From Calliphora vicina (taxonomy: Eukaryota > Arthropoda > Insecta > Diptera > Calliphoridae), in assembly GCF_958450345.1 (NCBI RefSeq), contig NC_088780.1:167196726-167260725 (forward strand): 64,000 bases of DNA, in the 5' to 3' direction. The first letter of the stretch is position 1; each line of letters opens with the position of its first letter. Below, in pieces: positions 48,141 through 59,500 of the stretch. The position numbers were made by a program, and so were the translations under genes. A model generated the notes under the pieces. That model saw nothing but the letters and a program-made list of their open reading frames with translations. It ran no database searches and had not been told where the DNA came from.

Positions 48141-49198
48141 TCTTTTTTTATTTAACGTTTATTTATTTATCGGATCTGCCTTACTTAGGCCTTACAATAA
48201 GTAATAAAATCTTATAACTAAAATTAAAACTAAATGCTCTCTGACGAGAGCGTTGATGTACATATGGGCCACATCTTAGCTGGGCGGTATATCGGCTCTA
48301 CGAAGCCTTGATCTTGTTTGGGTCTGTGTGAGATGTCTTGAAAGCGAGTTCGGGTGGTTCCGTAATTTCATTATGTATTTCACACGGACATTCTTGAATT
48401 CATCTTTAACTAACGGTACTAGTAGGTCTCTATGGATGTTCCCTATTCTTATGAACCAAGGTGCACCTGTCATTGTCCTAAGAATTCTCGATTGGGCCCT
48501 CTGTATAAGTTCAATACTAGAATTACTGGCCGCTCCCCACAATTGGATTCCATATGTCCAGATTGGTTTTAAAACACATTTGTACAGGATGACTTTATAG
48601 TCAAGGCTTAATTTTGATTGGTCATTGAGTAACCAGTGAAGGCTAGAGGCTCTTAACTTCATGTGAAGTCTCTTGGCTTCTATATGACGACGCCAAGTAA
48701 GTCGTATATTCAAGTGAATACCAAGGTGTGTAACAGTATCTGTCTGCGGAATGTTTATGTTATTCAGTGTGATAGGTGGACAGTCACCCCTTCTGAGAGT
48801 AAATGTGATGTCTTTACTTTTAAGTTCATTTACTCGTATTCTCCAGTTATACAACCATATCTCCACGAGTCTCAGATAATTGGCCAATTTCGTAGAAGCT
48901 AACTGCATCAGAGAATGTTGATATGGTAAGTCTATCACACACAGGCAAGAAGTATATATCAAATAAAGTGTTGGTCCGAGAACACTTCCCTGTGGAACAC
49001 CAGCTTTAATTTCATAATTTCCTGTTACATAATCGCAATATTTCACTCTAAAAACTCGGTCTGATATGTATGAATACAGCAATCGATGCGTACTTGGTGG
49101 CAGTAGACACTTAATTTTGTGAATCAACCCCTTATGCCACACCTTGTCAAAGGCCTGGGCGATGTCCAAGTATCTTGGTTGGCCAGTGGATATGACAT
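48141..49198 (-). mobile_element. 5'-truncated jockey-like LINE
   Basis: The minus strand carries the RT region, a short 3' UTR with AATAAATAAA words and an A-rich tail (48141-48165), and is cut off at 49198 just before the motif A region. CGGAAAG occurs at both edges (48134-48140 and 49199-49205), a likely 7-bp target duplication. 5' truncation, an A tail and a short variable duplication are the usual marks of LINE integration. Confidence 0.85.
48276..49169 (-). pseudogene. Non-LTR reverse transcriptase, active-site box deleted
   Basis: This copies LINE RNA into DNA at the target. The open frame of 297 codons starts at RT motif A, DIAQAFDKVWHKGLIHKI, whose first aspartate is a catalytic residue (the frame is in fact open a little upstream, through RYL). 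Then come GVPQGSVLGPTLYLIYT (motif B region), the PITLNNINIPQTDTVTHLGI block (after motif D) and a typical jockey tail, WTYGIQLWGAASNS and RAQSRILRTMTGAPWF. Between IDLP and ASTKLANYL the F/Y-A-D-D box that holds the other two catalytic aspartates is missing: an in-frame deletion of roughly 15-25 residues compared with jockey relatives. With the endonuclease domain also lost by 5' truncation, it cannot function. The frame remaining open suggests fairly recent decay. Confidence 0.92.
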
Positions 49199-49365
49199 CG
49201 GAAAGTTGATTTCAACATACAGACGGTCAGACGGACATTGCTATTTCGACGATCCAGAATATATTCACTTTGTGGGGTCGCAAATGAAAAATGGGACATA
49301 ACAAACGGAATGACAAACTTATATATACCCTTGCCTCTCATGGTAAAGGGTATAAAAATACAGAG

Positions 49366-51115
49366 AAATTTGATTTGTTTACATCTCTTGCAAGGGTGTT
49401 TAATTCAAGGCGTGCCCTTAAATGGGAGAGTAATTTTAAAAAATTGAGAGTTCGACTACTTCTTATAATTTGTATGATAATAACAAACATTATATTAATT
49501 GCGTTTTAGCTAGGAGCGCAGATCTAATTCCTCTCAAATTTCTTGTTATAAATTCGCCAAACTTTAAAACGAAATTTATTTCATTTAATAAAAAGAAATA
49601 TTAATATAAGAACATAAAAAATGTCAAAGCAATACCATATTGTATAGTACTATCAATCTGTTTTCTTTTTTTTTTCTTACTGTACTGCAATTTTTAATAC
49701 GCTTTTCTAGCACGTTTTATTGTCGTACTTAATATTTTGGTTTTATGCTGCTGCTTCAATATGAAAACCACAAATCACAAAAGTGAAATTGTCAAAAATA
49801 GAAAAAGAAAAAAAAACTAAACTTAAAAATATGGCATTTCTGCAGTCAATATCAGAATAAAATAGTTGAATAGCTTTCTTTCTTTTCATTTCTCAGGCTT
49901 GTTGTGTAAAGAAGTATTAGTAGTTGTATGTCTTACTCAAGCACGTTTGATGATTTATGGAAATCTCTAAACAAAAAATTTCATCAACTTTGGCCAAAAC
50001 GATTTGTCAAACCAATAAGAATATTTGATTAGAATCTAATAAGAAAAGCAAAATAGAGGGGGGAATAAAAAAAAATAATATAAAGTTTAGTTTTGGTTTA
50101 TGTGCATCCATTTTAAATACGTATATTAAGTGGTTATTTTTAGATTTGTTAATAACTTTATACATTTTAGTCTCATTATAATCAAATTATCAAATTAATA
50201 CCTATAACTCTTTTAGCTTTTCTATAATAACAAATTTTCTGTCAAAATCTTTTTGTGTGCAAGATTTTTTTGCAATTCTGCTTCTAAATTCAATATAATC
50301 ACAGGGACTTAACTAATCCAATGCGGAGGATTTCGATAAAAAAGATATACATAATACAAACTAAATCCTTTCTCTAAGCCTAGCAAAAATGCATAAAAAT
50401 AATACGTTTTTATTTCTCATACAAATACTCATAGTATATTTGTCTGTATATTAGTTATGAAATACCATTTTTATAGATTTCTTTCATTTTGATTTTTTCG
50501 CCAGCGAATTTGCAAAAAAAAATCCGAAAATAGAGTAGGAAAAACTTAACAACAAACAATTTTTGGCATAATTCCAAAATCTTTATTATGTTGCGCGCCA
50601 AAGGAAAATAATATTCAATGGTATTTTCAAATAACTATTCTGCGAGTATCATCATTCTCATCATCATGAACAACAACACAGCAACAGCAAAAGCAACATC
50701 AACAAAGTAGTCCCAGTTATCAACACTAAAACCCAACACCATCTCCTCTACTTGCCACTGCTGCCACTACATATGAAGCTGCTACAACTAGGAAAATAAC
50801 TTTTCAGCGCAAAAAGCTTTATCAGTAAATAGTTTTTTCTTTGCTTTGCTGTTTCTGTTTTATTCTTTTTGGAGGATTATTTTTTTTATATATTATTGGC
50901 CATACATACATATGCATGAGTATGTTTGCAATCATGAATATGTGTTTATTTTTATGCATTTTTATTTGTATTGGTTTAATATATTTGACCACATTCCCAA
51001 TACAGTTTTTTTTTTATTTTTTTTTTTTAGTTTTAAAATGGTTGTATGCGCAATATTGCGTTTTAAATTATTTATTTGTACCAAACAGGTTTCTCTGCCC
51101 GTATACTTTATCGAT
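49366..51115. other. AT-rich DNA, no gene; CA-rich stretch near 50.7 kb
   Basis: 50650-50800 is less AT-rich, with ACAACAACACAGCAACAGCAAAAGC-like runs, as often seen in fly non-coding and regulatory DNA. The two overlapping 94-codon frames at 50841-51130 are hydrophobic, lie over T runs and are not supported. Confidence 0.45.
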
Positions 51116-51119
51116 TTTA

Positions 51120-52150
51120 CTTTAGCATAGATGTTTGAAAAAACAGCCATTTCATTATTTGTGGAAAGTTATTTTATATAACTTTTATCGATCTTGTATA
51201 GTGAAGCACACGAAAGCTTATGGTGAATGTGTTTCATCGGTTTCAAAGTGCGAGATATGGTTTGTTCGGTTCAGAAGAAGTGATTTTGACACAAAAGACA
51301 AAGATCGCCCAGACCAGCCAAAAAAGTTTGAAAATTTGACCAAGAATTGGAGGCATTACTCCATGAAGATTATTGTAAAACTCAATAAGATCTCGCAAAA
51401 TCATTGAGAGCTACTCAATAAGAAATTTCAAATTGTTTGCGAAAAGCAGGATTCATCAAAAAGCAGGAAAATTGGGTACAATACGAATTGAAGGCGAGAG
51501 ACCTTGATATAGTATTTTAAATATCCGAAATGGTGCTTGAATGATTTAAAAGAAAGTCAATTTTGCATACAATCTTTACTTGCGATGAAAAATTGATCCA
51601 GTACGTGAAGCCTGACCAACCAGCCGTATCAACTTCAAAGCCAAATATCCATGAGGCTAAGGTAATTCTCCGTATTTGGTTGGAGCTAAAATCTGGCCAG
51701 ACCATCTCAAGATCCATCTACCAAAGGCAACTCATTCATTGCAGGATATGCGGCCAGACATGAAACCGTAATATACCATCATGACAACTCTAGGCCACCT
51801 GTTGCAATACCTGTTAAAAACTATTTAGAAATAAGCGGTGGAGAAGATTTGCGCTCACCCGCTTTATAATCTAGACCGAGCCCAGTCCTACAACCATTTG
51901 TTTCCATCGATGCAGAATGCTCTATCTGGAATACGTTTATTTTCAGAACAGGGTAACAAAATTGGCTTGATTAATTTTTAGCCTCAAAATATGAGCAATT
52001 CTTTTGGCGCGAAATCCATATGTTCTTAGAATGATGGGAAAAAGTCATAGCTAACAATGGCCAATACTTTGAATAAAATTATATTGTAAAAATTGTTCAA
52101 AATAAAAGTTAAATGTTTTAAAAATTCCCGCATTTTTTAAGTCATACACT
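51120..52150 (+). mobile_element. mariner element relic, copy 3
   Basis: Transposase homology runs from about 51200 to 51940. The right terminal repeat CCCGCATTTTTTAAGTCATA is present at about 52124-52143. The left terminal repeat was not found. Confidence 0.85.
51200..51940 (+). pseudogene. mariner transposase remnant
   Basis: Frames are broken but easy to follow: KAYGECVSSVSKCEIWFVRF and SDFDTKDKDRPDQPKKFE (HTH region), then LNKISQNH in a shifted frame. Next comes TCDEKLIQYVKPDQPAVSTS with the first catalytic aspartate kept, PNIHEAKVILRIW, KSGQTISRSIYQRQLI, and HHDNSRPPVAI with the second aspartate kept (about 51778). The final SPD-x-x-x-x-D block near 51870 is deleted to SPS..TTI, losing the third acid. 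Inactive, though the best-preserved catalytic core of the four copies. Confidence 0.9.
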
Positions 52151-52296
52151 ATTCTTCAACATATTCTTCTAATTGACAATTCATCATGAAATGTCTCTCG
52201 CAATAATGTCTATTTAACCGGTTTTTTTTCACCAAAAATATTTGTTTTGCTATACAATTTTTTCAAAATAGGAAATTTTTTCCTGCAAAAAAAAAT

Positions 52297-53115
52297 AAGG
52301 GTACTCATTTAAACGCTTAAGTTTCCCATTTGTGCAAATTTGCGCGACGTGTTTCATGAACCCACCTTTTCAATTTTGTGTAAGTTTACACAGAAAATTT
52401 ACATTTGATAAAAATGTCAAATAGAAATAAATTCAACAAAAAAAACATTTTTCAAATTGTACAAATTTTAATTTTAAAAATGCTGAATGAAAGTTAAATC
52501 TTTGGAACAAACGGCGGTATACATAGTTTGGAAATTTTGTTTATGTTCTAGCTGTTGGTCAATGTTTTCATAAACAATGCCATTTAATCCAATCATTCTG
52601 CTCCAAAGTTACACAATTTTCACATGCACAAAATTTTTATATTTTATTTGATTTTTATTTCTTACTAGTTGACCGCCCCGGCTTCGCCCGGTGACATTTA
52701 CTAATGTTAGTTCTTCAAGTTTCTCCAACCCACATACACCTGCCTGGCTCATTTATTTGCAAATAAAATATATAAATTTGTACTACATACTTTAAGGGGC
52801 TTTTTTTATTACAGTTGAGTGGACCCAAAAATAATATTTCCGAGTTTTATCCGGAATTTTTGATTTTTTTTTCTTTACAAACCATCTCCGCCAAATCGCT
52901 CCAGCCGTTCTCACGTGATGCCATTACATACATGGACCATTTCATTTTTATATTCATATATAGATAAATAAAAATAAACAAATGCAGCAGATTCATCAAA
53001 TGCACAATATATTCAAGTTTGTGAGTCTAAATTGTCGCGCAAACGAATTTCCATACATTTTTTGACAGTGATTGCACAGTTTGCGAGATATTTAAGCGTT
53101 TATATGAGGATCCTT
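52297..53115. mobile_element. TIR element, copy 2, split by a Helitron
   Basis: The ends AAGGGTACTCATTTAAACGC and GCGTTTATATGAGGATCCTT are inverted relatives with AAT on both sides (52294-52296 and 53116-53118). Without the Helitron it matches 37393-37916 in reverse complement over nearly all its length. Confidence 0.85.
52665..52964 (-). mobile_element. 300-bp non-autonomous Helitron with empty site
   Basis: On the minus strand it starts TCTATATATGAATATAAAAA after A and ends with hairpin CCGGGCGAAGCCGGGG, CGGTCAA and CTAG before T. The first 60 bp contain GGTCCATGTATGTAATGGCA and GTGAGAACGGCTGGAGCGAT, typical of insect Helitrons. The homologous element at 37.58 kb reads TTATTAATAAGAAATAAAAA with no insert, so the junction is A|T as expected. 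No coding. Confidence 0.92.
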
Positions 53116-53118
53116 AAT

Positions 53119-53784
53119 ATTCTTTTTTAAATTTAAAATAAAAAAATTGTAGATAACAAATATTTTCAATAACTGTTTTAAAGTATACTTTGGTATATAG
53201 CCGAATATAGCTCTCTTACTTGTTTTTGTTGGTGGTTATGTTAAGTTGGTAATTCGCGAGATACCGGTATCAATGCAGGAAAGAGAAATTAGACCTTCCG
53301 AATGGACCACCTACAGCGAAGTCCCGGCCAACATTTGAATGAAATTATCTCTAAAAAGTAAATGTCAGAGATTATTGTTACCGGTCATAATAAATATTTG
53401 GACATCTAGATTAAGTGATATGTTTAAGAGTTTTAAAAATTTAAAAAACTCTAAATGAACTACACCATACACGTATGTCATAAACTGTACTTTAATTCTG
53501 TAAAACTAAAAACAATACAATTTTATCATTCTTACCACAAAATGTTGCATGTATGTGATTTTTTCAAAAGATGAATGAACGAACCTTTTTTGCAGATTTG
53601 TTACAAAAAACATTAGGTATTTCATGAGACATTCAATTAATTTTATTCTTCGCATTGACATTATAAACGATATTGTTACAAATTTGCACTAGCGATTTGA
53701 ATTCAACGGTCTGTAGCACCTTCCAGCAACATTCATCGTGTTTATAAACATTTTCATCAGTAGAAGCATCTACTTATCAACAAT
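53119..53784. other. AT-rich spacer
   Basis: ATATAGCTCTCTTACTTGTT at about 53200-53225 looks like the edge of a fly interspersed repeat. No gene. Confidence 0.45.
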
Positions 53785-54075
53785 GGCCCATAATCATAGT
53801 CAAAAATAAAGTACATTTTAAGAGAATTAAACTCGACTTTACTTAAGAGTGGACTTTAGGTCTATCATAGACAAGTTAAGTATAGTTCTGACGCTGAAGT
53901 CGACTCTAAATATAAAACTAGCTGAAGTTGTTTTTAACTCGTTTAACAACAGCATCTGATGTTCTTCGCCGAGTAAAAAAGTTCGACACAAAGTAAAAAA
54001 TGTTTAAGTTACAAGATATTGGTAGAGATTTTGCAATTATTGAACAGTTATCAATAAAATTTATAAAGGTATATA
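53785..54075. mobile_element. Truncated copy of the GGCCCATAATC TIR element
   Basis: Starts GGCCCATAATCATAGTCA and follows 14531-14770 closely (AAGAGTGGACTTTAGGTCTA, CATAGACAAGTTAA, GATTTTGCAATTATTGAACA). The right half and right terminal repeat are absent. Confidence 0.8.
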
Positions 54076-54080
54076 AAAAC

Positions 54081-54179
54081 GTAAATTTTAAACTACTAAA
54101 CTGCTTTTATTTGCAATCAAAAGTATCCAGTTTATTTAAAGGAAATAAACCAACGTTTTTAAAAGGTAAAAATGTAACA
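54081..54179 (+). mobile_element. LTR 3'-end fragment
   Basis: Matches, in reverse complement, the 11628-11730 end of the solo LTR (TGCTTTTATTTGCAATCAAA, AGTTTATTTAAAGGAAATAA, AATGTAACA). It ends on GTAACA like the solo LTR. Only the U5-side part survives; it abuts the truncated TIR element. Confidence 0.65.
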
Positions 54180-56317
54180 ATATCATATGAGTATTCGTCC
54201 CATTTGCAATGCCACTGTCAATATGTATCATAATAAAAAACTTATTGTACATTTAGTTTGCATTCTTTTAACATTAACAAAGTTTATAAAAAAAATCATA
54301 CTTTATCTTTTAAGAAGCTCATATAAAACTGCACTAAACAATTGAAAGTTTTTCCTCAATTCCCAACGATTGTTTTTAAGAGCGTAAACTTATTTTGACG
54401 ATTTTTTAACACTCCACCATCACTCGTTATTAATGACGGTATATATAGGCTTATCGTTCCGTATGTTACACTTAAAAATATACAGCTTTTGGTGTAAAAC
54501 CATCTCACTTCCGAAATACAAAATGGATTTTACTGAGATTAATCTGGAATGTTTATTATTGTCTTAGGCAGTTTGGTATTAAAAATCATCAAAATTGCTT
54601 GATGAAAATATGAGTTATGATCTAATATTTGAAACAAACTCGAACAATGCTTTCAACGAAAAAAACTTCACTATTACCAAAAGTCAAATATACAGTTTTT
54701 AAGGCAATTTCTCCATTAAACTATGCATTTTGAATACTCATTTAGTGGTAATTAGAATCGAATTCGATTTTGCTAAAATTTTCGGAATTTGATTTTTTAG
54801 ATAACAAAGGCTTTGAGAGCGTCGCGAAAAATAAGGGCCTCTCTAATGCCAATATGTAAATTAGCATCAAGGTTATTTGAGTAATTCTAGTTCTAGGTGT
54901 AGGGTATTTAGATTCAGTATAGACGAAAAAGTTATTCAAACTTGTTTGAACTACACTTTACAAAAGATATAAAACATCAATTCAATAAGTTAAACTTAAC
55001 AAATCCAAGTTTCTTTTTTTATTTGCAACTAAAAGACAATTTACTACAGTTTACATTGTTTTTCATTGTTTAGTTTAAATATGTTTTCAAAGCAATGAAA
55101 ATCACGACACGTACACATACATAAATACAAAATAAATGGAAACGAAATCTCTTTAAAAAAGACCAAAAACAAATTTTGAAGAGGAATAAATCTTGATAGA
55201 GACATTCAAAAGATAAACAGAAATCAAATTGCAATCATTAATGCATTTCTGTGATGCATAAAAAAAGAATAGTTTTTCACAAAGTCAAATTTAATAGATA
55301 GTTCGCAGCTGCAGAAAGTCATGTCAAGAAACATTTTTTTTATTGTAATTTTACACATTATAAATTTGGTAGATGCAGGATAGGATGTGAATAAGTTACA
55401 TGGGATTTAAATTTTGTAAAATTCTTGGATTATTTGTGCCAAATAACTATAACACTTCAAGTCACAAATTACAGTTTTCAGTAGTTACACAATATTTTGG
55501 AATCTGAATATCATGGATCAATAGTGAAAGAAATGACATTATGTATATAGTTATCATGAATAATTTTGCATAAATTCTATTTAAAATTTTAAAATGTTCT
55601 CAATGATCTGGCAATCTAGGAGATCCAGTACATTAATACCTAGAAAACTCCTTAAAATATGTTATATAATTTAGTTGTTCCCATATTGAATCTTCATGCC
55701 TTTAAGTAAACAGAATGCCAAACATCTGTTACATTTTAGAGATTGAAAATTATTTGCCCATTATTTGTTTAACTTTTTGCTGTTGCATTTTCTCTTTTTC
55801 AAATATTTGTTTATTTCGTTTTCTCCTTTTGTACAAATCATCAATCATTATTTTAAATCAGTGTAAACAACTGAAAATAACAACAATGTTTTGTTAAAAA
55901 TTCCCTCTGTGCCAAAATTTAGCACAACCTCCTCGATGTTCATGTAAGTGCCAACAATTTCAACAATTTGTAAGGCGTTTTTCTCACTTCCTCTCGCTGT
56001 TTATTTAAACAAAAATTTGTTTATAAACAAATTGCAATACACAGTTGGAAAACAAAGCAAAAAAACAAGGAAACTCTTATGATTTATAATATTTAGAAGC
56101 CAAATGCTTGTTGAGTTATTTTCTTAACACTTGTAATAGCAGTAAATTGTGATGTTTAAATAGAAGGAAAAATAAAACCATGAAAATGTTATGAAAAATG
56201 AATTGATGTAAAATTATGTTTACACCACAGTCCTTCTTGAATCAATGTGGGATACTCTGGCGTCTTTCACATCATTGACTAGATTTCTTAAAAAAGACCT
56301 TATCTTAAGTTACATGT
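54180..56317. other. AT-rich DNA, no gene
   Basis: No frame with a motif and no repeat edges recognised. Confidence 0.5.
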
Positions 56318-56457
56318 ATTTATTTATACGAGATATCGGTGGATAGTTGGGGAGACAATAGCTCCCATACAAATTATTGACATTTTAAAAGAAAAATGAA
56401 TTGCACATATATTCAGTGTAGGGTATTATATGGTCTAGCTTGACCGACTTTCTGACC
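56318..56457. repeat. Interspersed repeat family A, terminal fragment
   Basis: The words ATAGCTCCCATACAAATTAT, GTGTAGGGTATTATATGGTC and TTGACCGACTTTCT match the end of copy 1 at 5480-5580. Confidence 0.6.
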
Positions 56458-57214
56458 TGTTATCTTTGGGGTTATGCGAAGTCTCCACTTTTGAGTTCCT
56501 AATCGAAAAAATGTTCTCGATTTTAGAACATTTTTTAGTCGGAAAATTTCGGTAATTTCCTTATTAGTTTTGTTTTTAAAGTTTTCATTGTGAGTTGTTA
56601 CAAATCGCAAAATTCCATTATTTTCATATATTTTTTTGAACAACAGAAAGTTAGTAGACATACACAGAAAAATCTATTTCTTAAACCGTTTCAATTCAAA
56701 TATATATCACATATTGAACTGGTTTCAATTATTTTCTAATTGAATCAAGTATTCATGTGCTCAAAAACAAAATTTTCTGATATTTTCTATTGAATTTTGA
56801 GTTTTGAATTTGATAATTTTGACAATTGAATATACAATTTTCGTTATTGGTTGAATTTTAAATACAAAAATTATTGAATGAATAATTTTCGTAATTGAAA
56901 ACACATTTTTGTTATTTTTTGATAAATTCGGATATCAAAATCAAAACTATATTCTCTTTGTGACACAGAGAGAAAATATTTATTTGAAAATTTATATTTT
57001 AGTAGGTCGGCTTATACAAATTAAAATTATTAATTAGATCTTAAAGAATTCTTGAGATGCTTAATATTAAAATTTCTAACGATATTCATATTAGAGCAAA
57101 TAATATAAAAAATTATATAAATTCTGATTTGAAAAAGTTCTCATTCTGAATGAGTTTCGAATTTTTTCCAGATTTAACTTAAACGGACTTCTTAAATTAA
57201 AGCGTATATATCAA
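56458..57214. other. AT-rich DNA with CACAGAGA-type edges
   Basis: TACACAGAAAAATCTATTTC (56661) and GTGACACAGAGAGAAAATAT (56960) look like edges of small TIR elements of the CACAGAGAAAA type, and TTGAATTT words occur in both orientations between them. Boundaries are not resolved. Confidence 0.4.
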
Positions 57215-57461
57215 CACAGAGAAAACAGTTTCGTGATAGCAACCGAATTTGTTGCCAATCGAATGATTTTGTCTTAGTGACCGAATTTTACAGTTGTGGC
57301 TACAATATTTTGGAAGGGGCAACTAAAATTTGGTTGGTTCAACTGAAATTCTTCTTTATTAACTGACTTTCTGTTGTTAGAACTGAAAAATTCTATGTGT
57401 GCAACCGAATCATTCGATTGGCAACAAATTCGGTTACTATCACGAATCTGTTATCTCTGTG
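57215..57461. mobile_element. 247-bp MITE with ~50-bp TIRs
   Basis: The left end CACAGAGAAAACAGTTTCGT (then GATAGCAACCGAATTTGTTG) and right end are near-perfect inverted copies for about 50 bp (ending ATCACGAATCTGTTATCTCT then GTG). The outer 15 bp are shared with the 1.28-kb element at 23350. The flanks are AA on both sides, so a TA duplication is not seen. Confidence 0.8.
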
Positions 57462-57674
57462 AAGGAATTTTGACTTAATATTTATTTTATGGGTTTTTGG
57501 CTCAATTTAATATTTCTCGGGAATAGAAAAAGTTCAATAAAATAGGAATCCAAGTCAAAAGTCGATTGAACCACCTACAACGAAGTTGCGAGTCATAATA
57601 AAGATTACGACATCGAATTCTATTTTGAGTGTTTTAATTAACATTAAAAAACTCTCCAATAGAGCATTTGTTTG

Positions 57675-58795
57675 CGTGTGACTTAAAAATTCGGGATTTT
57701 TTCAAATTTTTAGCTTTTATTTTAAAAACATTTGTACAATATGAATTTATTCAAAGTATTGGCAAATGTTAACTATGACCTTTTCCCACCTTTCTGGCAA
57801 CATATGGATTCAAAGCCAAAAGAACTGCTCATCTTTTGTGGCCAAGAACGAATCAAGCCAATAGCGGATACTCTGTTCCAAAATCAAGCGTATCCCAGAG
57901 AGAGCGTTCTGCATCGATCGGAACAAATATTAGCCACGGTCTGGACTATAATGAGGGTGAGTCAAAACTTCCCAACCACTTCATTCTAAATACTTTCTAA
58001 CAGGTATCGCAATATGTGTCCGAGCGTTGCCACAATGAAATATTACGGTTTCATGTCTGGCTACATTTTCTGGGAGTTTTTCGACCAATGCTCGCTTCAA
58101 ATGAATCAGTTTCGATCGGTACAGGTTCATAATAAATATGATCCTGTTGCTCACACCAAATACAGATAATTACCCTAGCTTCATGGATATTTGGCTTTGG
58201 TGTCGATTCGGCTGGTTGGCCGGGCTTCACATACGATCTCTTTCACTTCTGGTTATTGTAATTGATCCATTTTTCATTGCAAGTAACGATTCGGTGCAAA
58301 AATTATTTTCTTTTAAAGTGTTCAAGCATCATTTCGGTCATGCAAAATTGTCTTTCAAGGTCTTTTGTCTTCAATTCGCATGGTACCTAATTTTCCTGGT
58401 TTTGGATAAATTATTCTGCTGCAAATGTTTTGAAATTGCTGCTTGAGTAGCTCCCAATAATTTGGCAAGCTCTTGTTGAATTTGACAACAAACTTCATGG
58501 TGTAATGTCTACAATCCTTGGTTTCATACTTTTTTGTTTGGTCTGGGCGATCATCCGTGTCAAAATCACTACTTCTGAACCTCTCAAGCCATAGCTGCTT
58601 CAGCGGCACTTTATTACAAACTGAAGAAGTAAAGCAAAACTGTACCGATTCGTTGGTACAAAATTCGATATTTTCGAAGCAAAAAAAAACGTTGATTACA
58701 CTATAAATGACAGATATGTCAAAATGCTATGTAAGTTATTAAAAACAAAAACCACATTCAAAAGATACTATTGTAAATCCCGCATTTTTATGGCG
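57675..58795 (-). mobile_element. mariner element, full-length relic, copy 4
   Basis: Both terminal repeats are visible: left TGTGTGACTTAAAAATTCGG (57677 region) and right, inverted, TGTACGCCATAAAAATGCGG (58775-58793). The element is about 1.1-1.2 kb, somewhat short of the ~1.3 kb usual for mariner. It lies back to back with a palindromic MITE at 58805. Confidence 0.85.
57770..58690 (-). pseudogene. mariner transposase, catalytic residues lost
   Basis: Read on the minus strand in several frames: WLERFRSSDFDTDDRPDQTK and KFNKSLPNYWELLKQQF (HTH region, 58355-58609), PKPNIHEARVI and the WINYNN block (about 58180-58290), then the C-terminal third at 57780-58060. The first catalytic aspartate, in T-C-DEKW, is changed to asparagine (TCNEKW). 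The second, in HDNARPH, is changed to glycine (HCGNARTH, about 58027-58048). With frameshifts as well, this copy is dead. Confidence 0.88.
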
Positions 58796-58804
58796 TACAC
58801 CCAA

Positions 58805-59141
58805 TAAGATTCAAATGGTTTTCACAATCATATATGTATATTGTAGTAAATAAATATGTGCTTATGGCAATCATGTTCATGATGAATCAGTTTATGTTAT
58901 CCATAAGCCGAGAACAACATAATATGGTAAATCTTTCATCATAAAAATGGTTGTCACAAACATGCACTTATTTACTGCAATCATATATATGATTGCTACA
59001 ATCATGTGAATCGTAACTTTTCCATAATATAGTTAACGAAATCATATACATAATTACAGTTACCATAATATTGTTCAAAAACTCGTAAAAATTTTGAAAT
59101 GGTTAAAGTAAACGTGTACAACTATATTTTTTCTCTGCGTG
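58805..59141. mobile_element. Palindromic MITE, copy 3
   Basis: The right end TATATTTTTTCTCTGCGTG followed by TA (59142-59143) is the same as in the 15.8-kb copy. The interior matches 33.7-34.0 kb (GTTCATGATGAATCA, TTATTTACTGCAATCATATA). The left terminal repeat is missing where it meets the mariner. Confidence 0.75.
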
Positions 59142-59171
59142 TAGGTCATAGTAGGATATATTCTCATGCAC

Positions 59172-59340
59172 ATATCGTTACCTAAAACGCAAAATGCACC
59201 AACTAACAATAAATTAAAAACCAATTTTTTTTACAAATTCCGATACACTTTAATAAGGTATATCGGAATTTGCAATAAAGTTGATTTAGAAATTTTTGTT
59301 AGTTAAGGCGTTTTGAGTTTTATATAACGATATTTGTATG
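59172..59340. mobile_element. ~170-bp foldback (hairpin) element
   Basis: The left arm (ATCGTTACCTAAAACGCAAA, CCAACTAACAATAAATTAAA, CAAATTCCGATA) is followed after about 15 nt by its inverse (TATCGGAATTTG, TTTTTGTTAGTTAAGGCGTT, TTATATAACGATAT). The arms are about 75 bp, and the inner 12 bp pair perfectly. It lies about 150 bp beyond the carbonic anhydrase polyadenylation signal. Confidence 0.75.
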
Positions 59341-59490
59341 AAACTTATGTCTATGATTAAATACTTTAAGGATTTTGTTAAGTCATAAAACACATTCCTG
59401 AACTATTAACAATCATTTACTCGAGCAACTTTTAGCAAACAAATCAAATCATCAATTTATTAAATAATCGTACAATAAAAAAAATAATAC

Positions 59491-59500
59491 TTTATTTATT
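59491..59500 (-). terminator. Likely polyadenylation signal of the carbonic anhydrase gene
   Basis: On the minus strand this reads AATAAATAAA, about 200 nt after the stop codon at 59700. No better AATAAA lies between. Position and spacing are suitable, but AT-rich DNA yields such words by chance. Confidence 0.5.

Larger units (their letters stand above)
47480..49365. repeat. Interspersed repeat family B, copy 1, split by a LINE
   Basis: The left part (47515-48140: GGTGAAAAA words, TATTAATGACTTAGTAATCT, AAAATCGAGGTTGTGTCGGT, CTGAGCCATTTGTGGGCC) and right part (49199-49365: TTCAACATACAGACGGTCAG, TCACTTTGTGGGGTCGCAAA, ACCCTTGCCTCTCATGGTAA) match 61950-62400 in the same order. In that copy the two parts are adjacent. 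Confidence 0.8.

Noticed and set aside
50841..51130. Two overlapping 94-codon hydrophobic frames
   Set aside because: They lie over T-rich runs, overlap in two frames, and show no conserved motif or codon preference. Chance frames.
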